Assembly: GCA_965234365.1 (NCBI GenBank)
Contig: OZ248345.1
Location: 496,001-560,000, forward strand
Direction: 5' to 3'
Source: Planktophila grossartii
GTDB taxonomy: Bacteria > Actinomycetota > Actinomycetes > Nanopelagicales > Nanopelagicaceae
Length of the DNA stretch: 64,000 nucleotides
The position numbers were made by a program, and so were the translations under genes. Numbering within the stretch: the stretch's first letter is position 1; the number at the start of each line of letters is the position of its first letter. Positions 1 through 8,050 of this stretch are shown here, piece after piece. The notes beneath the pieces were generated by a model, which had not been told where the DNA came from, ran no database searches, and was given only the letters and a program-made list of their open reading frames with translations.

Positions 1-234
1 GTAGTTGATTCACGAGATTGGTCTGAGGCAATTGCCATTCTGAAGAATCTTGGCGTCTCGGCAATCAAACTATTGACCAACAATCCTGAAAAGGTGAAGG
101 CTGTAGCCGATAGCGGAATAGCCTGCGAGCAACTCTCTTTGAGCGTTGAACCTAATGAATTTAATAAGAAGTACCTAGCAACTAAGGCAGAGCGCCTTGG
201 TCATACAGCGTCACAGCAATCTGGAGGAAAATAA
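1..234 (+). CDS. ribBA: GTP cyclohydrolase II domain, C-terminal end (RibBA), partial
   Basis: Only the last 77 codons are present; the gene enters from the left edge. The translation contains KLLTNNPEKVKAV followed by the closing YLATKAERLGH, the typical end of the RibA GTP cyclohydrolase II domain. That enzyme opens GTP to the pyrimidine precursor of riboflavin. In actinobacteria this domain is normally fused behind 3,4-dihydroxy-2-butanone 4-phosphate synthase (RibB), which cannot be verified here. The stop TAA shares one base with the ATG of ribH (TAATG), so the two are translationally coupled in a riboflavin operon. The GGAGG at the gene's end serves as the ribH ribosome binding site. 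Confidence 0.88.
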   Translation, partial: VVDSRDWSEAIAILKNLGVSAIKLLTNNPEKVKAVADSGIACEQLSLSVEPNEFNKKYLATKAERLGHTASQQSGGK

Positions 235-689
235 TGGCCGGCCACGCACCTGAAATCGCAGTACCAAAGTTTCCCAAGGCAAAGGTCGCCATCATCTCTT
301 CTTCATGGCACCTCGATATCTGTAATGACCTCATTGCTGGCGCAACTCGGGCTCTCGAAGCTGCAGAAGTGAAGAAGATCAAAGTTGTCTATGTCCCAGG
401 CTCTTTCGAGATTCCACTTGCAGCGCAGAAGATGTTTGAAAAGGGATATGACGCAGTAGTTGCAGTTGGCCTTGTTCTTAAAGGCGAAACACCGCACTTC
501 GATTACGTCTGCCAAGGTGTCACACAAGGCGTTGTTAATGCGCAATTGAAGTGGTCGAAGCCAATCGGTTACGGCGTATTGATGTGTAACGACCTTGATC
601 AAGCAATCGCACGTTCTGGCCGGCCCGGCAGTAAAGAAGATAAGGGTTACGACAGCGCTATTGCTGCCCTTGCCCTGATGGGCCTTTAA
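234..689 (+). CDS. ribH: 6,7-dimethyl-8-ribityllumazine synthase
   Basis: Condenses 5-amino-6-ribitylaminouracil with 3,4-dihydroxy-2-butanone 4-phosphate to lumazine, the penultimate riboflavin step; cytoplasmic, usually an icosahedral or pentameric assembly. At 151 residues it has the family length. GSFEIP at 56-61 is the substrate-phosphate loop region and GETPHFDYV at 84-92 carries the catalytic-type His88. The start is supported by GGAGG in the end of ribBA and by the TAATG overlap. It is the last recognisable riboflavin gene here; the DUF1349 gene starts 10 nt later and may share the transcript. Confidence 0.96.
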   Translation: MAGHAPEIAVPKFPKAKVAIISSSWHLDICNDLIAGATRALEAAEVKKIKVVYVPGSFEIPLAAQKMFEKGYDAVVAVGLVLKGETPHFDYVCQGVTQGVVNAQLKWSKPIGYGVLMCNDLDQAIARSGRPGSKEDKGYDSAIAALALMGL

Positions 690-699
690 GGAAATATCG

Positions 700-1275
700 A
701 TGAAGAACGTTGCATGGAGTGAAGGCAGCTGGACTCGTGAACCTGTATCGCAATCACAAGAAGGCGCCGTTCTCACAGTAGAAGCAGCTGCTGAAAGTGA
801 TTGGTGGCGCACTACTTCCTACGGCTTTATCCATGACGACGGCCACGCCCTCGTTAAAGAATTTCCCAACGAATCAGCAATCGAAGTCTCATTCATTCTC
901 GATTACACCGAACAATTCGACCAAGCTGGAATCTTTATTACTGCAGATAATGAAAATTGGATTAAGGCAGGCGTTGAATTCTGCGATGACTTTCCTCAGG
1001 TGGGCGCAGTCGTCACGCAGAAGAGCTCTGATTGGTCTGTAGCCCCGGTTGCTGAGTGGATGAATAAAGAGGTAACTATTCGCGTCAGTCGATCAGGGGA
1101 TGCAGTCACGGTTCGAGCAGGAATTAACAATGATTTACGCCTAGTTCGCGTTGCACCACTTGATCCAACTCGTACATGGCGTGCAGGACCAATGTTCTGT
1201 GCGCCAACGCGTGCAGGGTTGAAAGTAACTTTTACAAAGTGGTCTGAAGGACCAGCAGATTCAGATCTGCATTAA
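700..1275 (+). CDS. DUF1349 (concanavalin-like) domain protein
   Basis: A 191-residue soluble protein with no signal peptide. The core IDYTEQFDQAGIFI-like stretch, followed by WIKAGVEF near residues 85-105, matches the DUF1349 family of beta-sandwich proteins sometimes labelled regulation of enolase. No enzymatic residue can be assigned. It follows ribH by 10 nt on the same strand and probably rides on the riboflavin transcript, although a functional link is not evident. Its stop abuts the stop of the convergent dioxygenase gene without a spacer. Function unknown; the family call is fairly secure. Confidence 0.8.
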   Translation: MKNVAWSEGSWTREPVSQSQEGAVLTVEAAAESDWWRTTSYGFIHDDGHALVKEFPNESAIEVSFILDYTEQFDQAGIFITADNENWIKAGVEFCDDFPQVGAVVTQKSSDWSVAPVAEWMNKEVTIRVSRSGDAVTVRAGINNDLRLVRVAPLDPTRTWRAGPMFCAPTRAGLKVTFTKWSEGPADSDLH

Positions 1276-2049
1276 TTAAGCAACGAGAAGTGAACGTTTA
1301 GATAGACCCATCCAGAAACCTTCAATCAGTGTTTCTGGAATTGCATCGGCCTCAGTTGCTGCGCCAAGGGTTACAAATAGCGGGGTGAAGTGCTCAACTG
1401 TGGGGTGGGCATAATTCACAGCTGGCGCTAAATCTTTATAAGAAGCGAGCATGTCTACATCACCGCGAGAAAGCGCATCTGCTGCCCACTGATCAAAGTC
1501 TGATGACCAGCCCGGAGCCTTGGCATCAATTGACCAATCGCGCAGAAATGGAAGTCCGTGTGTCATAAAACCTGAACCGATAATTAATACGCCTTCATCG
1601 CGCAATGGGCGAAGTCGCTTTCCAAGATCTATTAACTTTCCTGGGTCTGATGTCGGCATCGACATTTGTAGTACCGGAATATCTGCATCTGGATACATGA
1701 TGCGAAGCGGAACCCATGCGCCATGATCAAGGCCACGACGAGATTCGTGAAGAGGTTCGTTATCAGGCATCATCGCTGCGATTCGTGCAGCAAGTGCTGA
1801 TGCATCAGGAGTCTCATATGTCATCTCATAGAACTTCTGAGCAAAACCACCGAAGTCATAGACAAGGGGAGTGCCGGCAACAGGGGATGTAATAGAGATA
1901 GGTGCAGATTCCCAGTGCGCTGAAACAATCAGAATTGCCTTGGGCTTTTCAAACTTTCGTGTGATTTCAGCGATTTCAGACGACCAGACAGGATCATCAA
2001 GCAGCAAAGGAGCACCGTGGCCGATATAGAGCGCGGGCATCTGGGTCAT
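1276..2049 (-). CDS. DODA-type extradiol aromatic ring-opening dioxygenase (LigB/YgiD family)
   Basis: A 257-residue member of the class III extradiol dioxygenase family that includes 4,5-DOPA dioxygenase and E. coli YgiD. Metal-site candidates are His in GHGAP near residue 11, His in SAHWES near 46, and His in the FMTHGL and HPTVEHFTPL segments further on. It would cleave a catechol-like ring using non-haem metal. The start is chosen because a -10 box lies exactly 6 nt upstream, giving a leaderless mRNA. The gene is alone in its unit and has a palindromic operator candidate over its -35 box. The physiological substrate cannot be read from sequence. Confidence 0.85.
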   Translation of the reverse strand: MTQMPALYIGHGAPLLLDDPVWSSEIAEITRKFEKPKAILIVSAHWESAPISITSPVAGTPLVYDFGGFAQKFYEMTYETPDASALAARIAAMMPDNEPLHESRRGLDHGAWVPLRIMYPDADIPVLQMSMPTSDPGKLIDLGKRLRPLRDEGVLIIGSGFMTHGLPFLRDWSIDAKAPGWSSDFDQWAADALSRGDVDMLASYKDLAPAVNYAHPTVEHFTPLFVTLGAATEADAIPETLIEGFWMGLSKRSLLVA

Positions 2050-2055
2050 AGATGC

Positions 2056-2084
2056 AGGCTATACCTATGTAGTTGAAATTTCAA
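2056..2084 (-). promoter_or_regulatory. promoter of the DODA dioxygenase gene
   Basis: On the minus strand TTGAAA (2079-2084), a 17-nt spacer and TAGCCT (2056-2061) precede the ATG by 6 nt. This is the best-formed of the leaderless promoters in the window, with a near-consensus -35 box. Confidence 0.7.
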
Positions 2085-2090
2085 CTACAT
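2067..2090. promoter_or_regulatory. perfect 24-bp palindrome, operator candidate
   Basis: Two 12-base arms, ATGTAGTTGAAA and its exact reverse complement, abut with no spacer. The palindrome covers the -35 box and part of the -35/-10 spacer of the dioxygenase promoter, where a dimeric MarR- or TetR-type repressor would block RNA polymerase. No such regulator gene is in the window. With no spacer it is unlikely to act as an RNA hairpin, and it lies upstream of the predicted transcript start. Confidence 0.7.
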
Positions 2091-2104
2091 CTGGAATGGC
2101 TGAA

Positions 2105-3241
2105 TTACAGGCGAGAAGTAAGGATTCCCTGGACTTCGCCCTCGGTAGGTGCGATGGGATTGTTGCCAGTGACTGAATCTGCGAGAACGGTCTTGGCGAT
2201 ATCACCAATCATCTCTTGCTTCACTCCGTAATGAGAAAGTGAGTTACGGATATTAATTGAGTCAGAGAGATCGCGAACAGCTTCAATGGCGGTCGCAGAA
2301 TTTGCTGAGACTCCCATATCGTTTCCGACAGTTGCATAAATATCTGAAACTTCGCGCGCATTGAACTCCATGACTTCAGGAAGGACAGTTGCAAGCGCTT
2401 CACCGTGTGCTGCACCTACGTGGGCAGAGACTGAGTGAGCGATTCCGTGAACGAGTCCGAGACCAGAAAGGGTGAGAGCAAGACCTGCAAGGTGAGCGCC
2501 CATCAACATATCTCCACGCGCGCCAACGTTAGTTCCTTCCTTGACTGCAATCGGAAGTGCCTTAGAAATCAATTTGATTGCTTCATGTGCATAGGCTGCT
2601 GAAATCGGTGTGCGTCCCTTAGAGGTGAGCGATTCGATAGCGTGAGTGAGCGCATCAATACCTGTACCTGCTGTTGGACGGGGTGGAAGTCCTACAGTGA
2701 GTTCGGGATCAAGGATTGCAGCTACAGGTGTTGTGCTTGCATCCCCTACATAGAATTTGCATTGACGAATAGGGTCATCAATAACGCCCCAGTTATTTGT
2801 CTCAGATCCAGTTCCAGAAGTTGTGGGAATAGCAATAATGGGAAGTGCTGGATGGTCTGGGACAATAGAGTAATCAAATTTCGCTGATGAAAATGTTGGA
2901 TTGGCAACGACAAGCGCAATTCCCTTGGATGAATCGAGAGATGAGCCGCCACCAAGAGCCACGATGCAATCAGCTCCGAATGAAACGCCTACCTTTGCAG
3001 CAGCATCAATTAGAGTTGTTGTTGGGTTGGGCTTAATGTCAGTGTAGGACGCTGTCTCTATGCCGGCGCTAGCAAGTATCGCTTCAACTTTGGCGAGCAC
3101 ACCTGCGGCGGCAACGCCTGGGTCGGTGACGATGAAGACCTTCTTCTTATTGAGCCCAGCGACAACTTCTGGAAGCTGTGCAACAGAACCCGCTCCAAAT
3201 CGAATATTGACTGAACCAGGTGTGAGTGTAAATGCGTTCAT
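2105..3241 (-). CDS. iron-containing alcohol dehydrogenase (group III type)
   Basis: A 378-residue NAD(P)-dependent alcohol dehydrogenase. The dinucleotide-binding GGGSSLDSSK is at 97-106. The metal ligands are expected in GIDALTHAIES near residue 195 and in the His-rich GLVHGIAHSVSAHVGAAHGE segment near 260-280. It would interconvert a primary alcohol and an aldehyde. It follows the IclR gene by 23 nt on the same strand, forming a two-gene regulator/dehydrogenase unit divergent from the uptake and catabolic operon. That position suggests it handles an alcohol or aldehyde intermediate of the pathway. The family includes Bacillus methanol dehydrogenases, but specificity cannot be assigned. Confidence 0.88.
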   Translation of the reverse strand: MNAFTLTPGSVNIRFGAGSVAQLPEVVAGLNKKKVFIVTDPGVAAAGVLAKVEAILASAGIETASYTDIKPNPTTTLIDAAAKVGVSFGADCIVALGGGSSLDSSKGIALVVANPTFSSAKFDYSIVPDHPALPIIAIPTTSGTGSETNNWGVIDDPIRQCKFYVGDASTTPVAAILDPELTVGLPPRPTAGTGIDALTHAIESLTSKGRTPISAAYAHEAIKLISKALPIAVKEGTNVGARGDMLMGAHLAGLALTLSGLGLVHGIAHSVSAHVGAAHGEALATVLPEVMEFNAREVSDIYATVGNDMGVSANSATAIEAVRDLSDSINIRNSLSHYGVKQEMIGDIAKTVLADSVTGNNPIAPTEGEVQGILTSRL

Positions 3242-3264
3242 CGTCTGCCTTTGCTGTCGTGAGG

Positions 3265-4032
3265 TTAGTTACTTGCTATGAGTGAATGGGTAATGCGATC
3301 TGCTGCCTTCTTCATCTCTTTCGCCGCTGGAATGAGATGTGGTTCAAATCGTGCCTTAGGAGCTGCAACGTTAATTGCAGCCACAATTGAACCATTGAAA
3401 TCTCGAACAGGTACAGAAGCACCAACGAGTCCAGGTTCAAATTCTTCGATGACAGTTGAGTAACCATCGTGTCTAATTTTTTCAATAACCCTAATTAACT
3501 CTTCACCAGTCTTGGTCAGACATAGCGGGGGAGCGCTCTCAATCTTCTTCTTCGCTGGATAAATTCTCTCTATCTGATCATTGTCGAGTCCAGAAAGAAG
3601 TACGCGACCCGATGAAGTCATATAAGAAGGTGCAGTCACACCCATCCAGCTCAGTGCACGGAATCCGTGTGCTGGTGATTCGGAGTGAATGGTGACAACT
3701 TCAAGTCCTTGCAACACTGTGAGGTGCACCGTTTCACCGAGTTTATGAACAAGACCATGCATCTCGCCACGCGCTGCCGTAACAAGTTGCGCCTCAAATG
3801 TGTATCGAGCAATTGCATAGAGACGAGGCCCGACAATCACCCCTGCACCTTGTCGCAATAACAATCCGTTATCTAAAAGGCGCGAAATTGCGCGAGAAAT
3901 TTGGCTCTTCTCTCGCTTGGTAGCGATTGCCAGGTCGCCATTGCGCTGAGGAATGGGAGATGCCGCAGCGACCGCCTCGATAATCTCGAGATCACGCTCT
4001 AAACCGTTATTTCGAACGGGCATATTAGGCAT
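3265..4032 (-). CDS. IclR-family transcriptional regulator
   Basis: 255 residues: a winged helix-turn-helix at about 12-65 (ISRAISRLLDNGLLLRQG is the recognition and wing part) and a C-terminal IclR effector domain ending in AAINVAAPKARFEP. IclR proteins are usually local regulators of aromatic or carboxylic-acid catabolism that bind operators in divergent intergenic regions. It lies head to head with the ABC importer operon and upstream of the iron alcohol dehydrogenase, so it most likely controls both units and itself. The ATG lies 7 nt behind a TACTGT box, indicating a leaderless mRNA; a second ATG three codons later is possible. Confidence 0.92.
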   Translation of the reverse strand: MPNMPVRNNGLERDLEIIEAVAAASPIPQRNGDLAIATKREKSQISRAISRLLDNGLLLRQGAGVIVGPRLYAIARYTFEAQLVTAARGEMHGLVHKLGETVHLTVLQGLEVVTIHSESPAHGFRALSWMGVTAPSYMTSSGRVLLSGLDNDQIERIYPAKKKIESAPPLCLTKTGEELIRVIEKIRHDGYSTVIEEFEPGLVGASVPVRDFNGSIVAAINVAAPKARFEPHLIPAAKEMKKAADRITHSLIASN

Positions 4033-4071
4033 GTTGCAGACAGTACAACTCTTGGTGCGCCTATTGCAACA
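4032..4071. promoter_or_regulatory. inverted 7-bp half-sites in the divergent IclR/ABC intergenic region
   Basis: TGTTGCA at 4032-4038 and its exact reverse complement TGCAACA at 4065-4071 flank the only gap between the regulator and the importer operon. The right half overlaps the -35 box of the IclR promoter and the left half its transcript start. The placement suits autoregulation, though the 26-nt separation is wider than many IclR operators. A clear plus-strand promoter for the importer was not identified. Confidence 0.4.
4040..4069 (-). promoter_or_regulatory. promoter of the IclR gene
   Basis: Minus-strand TTGCAA (4064-4069), an 18-nt spacer and TACTGT (4040-4045), ending 7 nt before the ATG. 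No separate ribosome binding site fits, so the transcript is probably leaderless. Confidence 0.55.
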
Positions 4072-4091
4072 CCCCTTTGCCCAGGAGCAAT

Positions 4092-4787
4092 ATGGCGCTC
4101 GTGAACATGCTTGAAGACTTCATCGTGCCGCTCTCGCCGCCGAACCTTTTGGAGTTTATTTCTATTCAGCGCGAGAAAATTACACTTGCTGTAATTGCAC
4201 AGATCGAACTCATTCTTCTTGTCATGACAATAGTTTCTATTACAGCAATCCTCACGGGTCTTCTTGTATGGAAATCAACTGCAGCATCAGAAGCTGTCAC
4301 AGGATTTTGGTCTGTGGTCTTCACTATTCCTTCGCTTGCAATGTTTATTTTCTTTATTGGGCCGTTTGGTCTCGGTTGGCTCCCGGCAGTAATTGCGCTT
4401 GTTCTCTATGGCCAATTGCCAGTGGTTCGCAACACCATTGTCGGTCTGCGATCTGTCGAACCTGCAATCATGGAATCAGCTGCAGCGATGGGCATGAAAC
4501 CACTTACCGTTCTTCGTAAAATTCAATTCCCTCTTGCATGGCCAGTCATCATCGTCGGTATTCGCGTATCAGCAATGTTGATCTTTGGTATCTCAGCTAT
4601 TGCTGCTTACGTCGGTGGTCCTGGACTTGGTGATTACCTCTTTAGCGGTCTTGCAAATCTCGGTTCATTTAACTCCATGAATCAAACTCTCGTGGGCGCA
4701 TTTGGAATCACAATCCTTGCGCTGATATTTGATGGTCTTTTTGTCATTGTTCGCCGTGTTACTACGCCAAGGGGGCTCCGTGTCTAA
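4092..4787 (+). CDS. osmoprotectant-type ABC transporter permease (OpuCB/ProW family)
   Basis: A 231-residue integral membrane permease with about five or six helices. The EAA-loop region ESAAAMGMKPLTVLRKIQFP near residues 135-155 is the contact site for the ATPase. This is the first gene of the importer for betaine-, choline- or carnitine-like compounds. The ATG at 4092 is preferred over an upstream TTG at 4077 because AGGAG at 4083-4087 sits correctly before it. Its last eight bases overlap the GTG of the ATPase gene. A second, different permease follows the ATPase, as in the OpuC/YehWXYZ layout. Confidence 0.9.
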   Translation: MALVNMLEDFIVPLSPPNLLEFISIQREKITLAVIAQIELILLVMTIVSITAILTGLLVWKSTAASEAVTGFWSVVFTIPSLAMFIFFIGPFGLGWLPAVIALVLYGQLPVVRNTIVGLRSVEPAIMESAAAMGMKPLTVLRKIQFPLAWPVIIVGIRVSAMLIFGISAIAAYVGGPGLGDYLFSGLANLGSFNSMNQTLVGAFGITILALIFDGLFVIVRRVTTPRGLRV

Positions 4788-5745
4788 TACAACTCATGGA
4801 CAAGAAATTCGTCTTGAGAAACTCACCAAGCGATATCCCAATACAGCTAAAGATGCTGTATCCGAGTTCAACCTCGTCATCCCCGCCGGCGAATGTGTTG
4901 TATTCGTAGGTCCTTCCGGGTGCGGTAAGACCACAACGATGAAGATGATCAACCGCATCATTGAACCTACTTCTGGCCGTATTGTCATTGGCGGAGAAGA
5001 TGTGACTAAGACTCCAGCGCACGAACTTCGTCGCAATATTGGATATGTGATTCAGCAGATTGGCCTCTTCCCACATATGACTATTGCCGACAATGTGGCG
5101 ACCGTTCCTCAACTTCTTGGATGGGAGAAGTCAAAGACTCGTGCACGCGTCAATGAACTTCTCGATCTCGTCGGTCTTGATCCATCTGAATACGGTTCAC
5201 GTTATCCAAAGCAACTCTCTGGTGGTCAACAACAGCGCGTAGGTGTGGCACGTGCACTTGCTGCAGATCCTGCAGTACTTCTTATGGATGAACCATTCGG
5301 TGCCACTGACCCCATCACACGCGTTCGCCTTCAAAAAGAATTCCGTGCTCTTCAACGTGAACTCAAGAAGACTGTTGTCTTCGTAACGCACGACTTTGAA
5401 GAAGCTCTCCTTCTTGGCGATCGAATTGCAGTTCTATCTGACCAATCAAGAGTTGAGCAGTACGGAACTCCATTAGAAATTCTTTCGGCTCCAGCAACCA
5501 AGAAGGTTGAAAGTTTCGTTGGCGAAGCTGCAAGCGTTCGTATGTTGGGACTCGTGTCACTTGCTAGCGTTTCCGTTGCGTCTGGAACTGTCGATGGTCC
5601 AACACTTTCTGAAACTGCAACACTTCGTGAAGCCATGGAAGGTTTCATTACAGGAGCAAAGGCAATCAATATCGGCTCACGCGGCTATCTCACATTTGAA
5701 GCTCTTCAGAGCGCAATTAGCAGCACGAGAGCGGGAGCTAAGTAA
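4780..5745 (+). CDS. osmoprotectant-type ABC transporter ATP-binding protein (OpuCA/ProV family)
   Basis: Energises the importer. In 321 residues it has Walker A GPSGCGKTT near 45, Q-loop QQIGLFPH, signature LSGGQQQRVGVARAL, and Walker B VLLMDEPFGA with the H-loop VTHDFEEAL. The roughly 90 residues after the nucleotide domain are too short and divergent for a confident tandem CBS pair. The GTG at 4780 is chosen because AAGGGGG at 4769-4775 precedes it and it overlaps the permease stop, whereas the open frame upstream lies inside the permease gene. Only 3 nt separate it from the next permease. Confidence 0.93.
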   Translation: MSNTTHGQEIRLEKLTKRYPNTAKDAVSEFNLVIPAGECVVFVGPSGCGKTTTMKMINRIIEPTSGRIVIGGEDVTKTPAHELRRNIGYVIQQIGLFPHMTIADNVATVPQLLGWEKSKTRARVNELLDLVGLDPSEYGSRYPKQLSGGQQQRVGVARALAADPAVLLMDEPFGATDPITRVRLQKEFRALQRELKKTVVFVTHDFEEALLLGDRIAVLSDQSRVEQYGTPLEILSAPATKKVESFVGEAASVRMLGLVSLASVSVASGTVDGPTLSETATLREAMEGFITGAKAINIGSRGYLTFEALQSAISSTRAGAK

Positions 5746-5748
5746 AAA

Positions 5749-6540
5749 ATGGCTAAGGCGCTTCCAAAACCAAATCTCACAGCTGGGTCTTTGTACTCTC
5801 AGTCTGCGCGTTTGATTTTCCAGCGCCACCGTTCTCTCATCATCCAACCGATTTTGATTCTCATTCTCTCGGCTGGTCTTGCAATTACGTTGAGCCGGGC
5901 ACATCTTGATGTCATCGAAAAAGTCACGATTAATAAGGCTTTCATCTTCCGTGCAATCCAAGATCACCTCATCCTCTCCTTCGCATCAGCGGCCGTCATC
6001 CTTGTGGTGGCAGTACCTGCAGGAATCTTGCTCACACGTCGTCGCTACAAGAAGTTCACCCCAATTGTTTTGATCCTTGCCAATATCGGCCAAGCATTTC
6101 CAGCTGTCGGTGTCTTGATTATCGCCGGAATTCTCTTCGGCTTCGGAAAGCCAATCGCAATCTTCTCCTTCGCAGCATTTGGAATTCTTCCCATCCTGCG
6201 AAACACGATTGTTGGCTTACAAGAGATCGATCCTTTTATTATCGAATCAGCGATGGGAATGGGCATGACCCCGAAGCAAGCGCTTCGTCAGATTGAACTT
6301 CCACTCGCAGTGCCAGTCATTCTGGCCGGTGTTCGCACCACACTCATTCTTACCGTTGGCGTAGCCACCCTTGGTGTCTTCGTGAATGGTGGAGGTCTAG
6401 GAACGCTCATTATTCCTGGCCTAAAGCTCAATCGGGAGCTCGTTCTAGTCACCGGAGGAATGTTGACGGTCATCGTTGCATTCACAATGGATTGGTTAGC
6501 GCGCGCTGCTGAAGAACTCCTTCGACCTCGAGGGATTTAA
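5749..6540 (+). CDS. osmoprotectant-type ABC transporter permease, second subunit
   Basis: A 263-residue inner-membrane permease with an N-terminal helix at about 28-50, then a five-helix core. The EAA loop ESAMGMGMTPKQALRQIELP near 165-185 is nearly the same as in the first permease, so the two probably form a heterodimer around the ATPase. The segment GILLTRRRYKKF is a typical cytoplasmic loop of the family. It begins 3 nt after the ATPase stop, and the binding-protein gene follows after 20 nt containing AGGAAGGG. Confidence 0.92.
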   Translation: MAKALPKPNLTAGSLYSQSARLIFQRHRSLIIQPILILILSAGLAITLSRAHLDVIEKVTINKAFIFRAIQDHLILSFASAAVILVVAVPAGILLTRRRYKKFTPIVLILANIGQAFPAVGVLIIAGILFGFGKPIAIFSFAAFGILPILRNTIVGLQEIDPFIIESAMGMGMTPKQALRQIELPLAVPVILAGVRTTLILTVGVATLGVFVNGGGLGTLIIPGLKLNRELVLVTGGMLTVIVAFTMDWLARAAEELLRPRGI

Positions 6541-6560
6541 TACCTAAGGAAGGGTAAAAA

Positions 6561-7493
6561 ATGCAGGTAAAAAGCCACAAAGTAGTTGCTATTGCAGCTG
6601 CAATTGCTCTCGCAGTTGTCGGATCAGCAGCAACAACATCAGCAGCTAACGCAGCTGGAACTTCTCTCAAGGGAGTAAACGTCATCGTTGGTTCGAAGGA
6701 CTTCACAGAGTCAATCGTTCTCTCGAAGATTGTTAAGCAGTTCATCATCGCTAACGGTGGAAAAGTCACAGATAAGACAAACATCAAGGGTTCATCAACA
6801 ACTCGTGAAGCTATGGTCTCTGGCGACATCAACATGTACTGGGAATACACCGGTACAGCATGGTTGGTTTACCAGAAGCAGACAGATGTAAACATTTCAC
6901 CAGCTGACCTCTACAAGAAGGTTGTTGCTGGCGACAAGAAGGCAAAGGTCACATGGGGTCCAATGACTTCATTTAACGACACATACGCATGGGCAATTAC
7001 AAAGGCCAATGCAACTAAGTACGGCATCAAGACATACTCAGATCTCGCTAAGAAGCTTCCAGCTGGTTCTTCATGGTGTGTTGAGTCTGAATTCCAGAGC
7101 CGTCCAGATGGTTGGGCAGGATTCAAGACAAAGTACGGAATCTCTGATTCAAACATCACAACAAAGGTTCTCGATACAGGTGCTATCTACCAGGCAACTA
7201 AGGATGGACAGTGCATGGTTGGTGAAGTATTCGCAACTGACGGACGCATCGGAGCTCTTGGCTTGATGGTTCCAGCAGAAGATATTTCATACTTCCCTCC
7301 ATACAACGCTGCATTGACAATGACTGATGCAACTGCAAAGAAGTACCCACAGCTTGTAAAGGCTTTGGCTCCAATTGCAGCAAAGATCAGCAACGCAACA
7401 ATGCAGAACCTCAACGCTCGCGTTGACGTTCTTGGAGAAGATGCAGACACAGTAGCGAAGAGCTTCTTGTCAGCATCAGGATTGGTGAAGTAA
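6561..7493 (+). CDS. glycine betaine/osmoprotectant-type substrate-binding protein
   Basis: The extracytoplasmic receptor of the importer, 310 residues. It has an N-terminal signal peptide (KSHKVVAIAAAIALAVVG, then a SAANAAG-type cleavage site near 31) and no lipobox cysteine, so it is either secreted or held by the permeases. The mature start VIVGSKDFTESIVLSKI is the hallmark of the OpuAC/OpuCC group, and MYWEYTGTAW near residue 93 lies in the pocket region of this family. The ligand is probably a quaternary or methylated amine by family, but the catabolic genes downstream leave room for another polar solute. A strong AGGAAGGG lies upstream. Confidence 0.93.
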   Translation: MQVKSHKVVAIAAAIALAVVGSAATTSAANAAGTSLKGVNVIVGSKDFTESIVLSKIVKQFIIANGGKVTDKTNIKGSSTTREAMVSGDINMYWEYTGTAWLVYQKQTDVNISPADLYKKVVAGDKKAKVTWGPMTSFNDTYAWAITKANATKYGIKTYSDLAKKLPAGSSWCVESEFQSRPDGWAGFKTKYGISDSNITTKVLDTGAIYQATKDGQCMVGEVFATDGRIGALGLMVPAEDISYFPPYNAALTMTDATAKKYPQLVKALAPIAAKISNATMQNLNARVDVLGEDADTVAKSFLSASGLVK

Positions 7494-7497
7494 CAAA

Positions 7498-7998
7498 ATG
7501 ATTGAAATCCAGATCGGCGAAGGTTTTGTGGGCTCTGGGCCCAACGCGGCTCATACGAACACAGTTCTCGGTGCTCGATCTGGACCCGCTGGAGTGGCAT
7601 GGGCAACTGCCCTTGCCACTCCGCGTGCGGGGCATGTTCCATTTATGGTTGTCGCACAACCTGGTATCGCTGTCACTCCACCGACTCTCTTTGTAAATAA
7701 GGCAGCGGTTGAAAGTGATCAACACGGTCTCTTCACATGGGGAGCTGCGCAAGCAGGTGTTGCAGCCGGCGTAGGCGATGCGCTTCGTGCCGGAGTAATC
7801 GATATCTCTAAGACAGATGACCTCGTCATCGTTGCCGCTGTATGGCTCAACCCATCAGCAAACGATGAAGAAGAAGTATTTAGAAATCAGCGCCAAGCGA
7901 TGATTGATGCACTCACCAATGGCAAATCTGGCAAGCCAACCGCTGCCGATGTCATGAAGGCAGCTGAAAATGTTGCTAACCCATTCTTTAGGCAATAA
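7498..7998 (+). CDS. formaldehyde-activating enzyme (Fae) homologue
   Basis: A 166-residue protein that aligns by eye along its whole length with Fae, the enzyme coupling formaldehyde to tetrahydromethanopterin. It has an N-terminal GEGFVGSGPNAAHTNT with the catalytic-type His at 19, then TLFVNKA, WGAAQAGVAAGVGDAL, and a C-terminal NPF. It starts 4 nt after the binding-protein gene, so it is co-transcribed with the importer. Actinobacteria are not known to make tetrahydromethanopterin, and none of its pathway genes are nearby. It may use another pterin or folate, scavenge formaldehyde released in the pathway, or act on a different carbonyl. The family call is strong, the reaction is open. Confidence 0.85.
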   Translation: MIEIQIGEGFVGSGPNAAHTNTVLGARSGPAGVAWATALATPRAGHVPFMVVAQPGIAVTPPTLFVNKAAVESDQHGLFTWGAAQAGVAAGVGDALRAGVIDISKTDDLVIVAAVWLNPSANDEEEVFRNQRQAMIDALTNGKSGKPTAADVMKAAENVANPFFRQ

Positions 7999-8050
7999 GT
8001 CTAAAGAGAGAAACAACTTTCCCACTAACTGAAAGAGTCGAGCACTTTCG

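Noticed and set aside
303..812. Minus-strand 169-codon open frame across ribH
   Set aside because: It is antisense to the well-supported ribH and DUF1349 genes and shows no protein-like composition.
7999..8050. CTTTC/GAAAG stem between the Fae and enolase-superfamily genes as a regulatory element
   Set aside because: A 5-bp stem with a 9-nt loop is within chance expectation for the composition.
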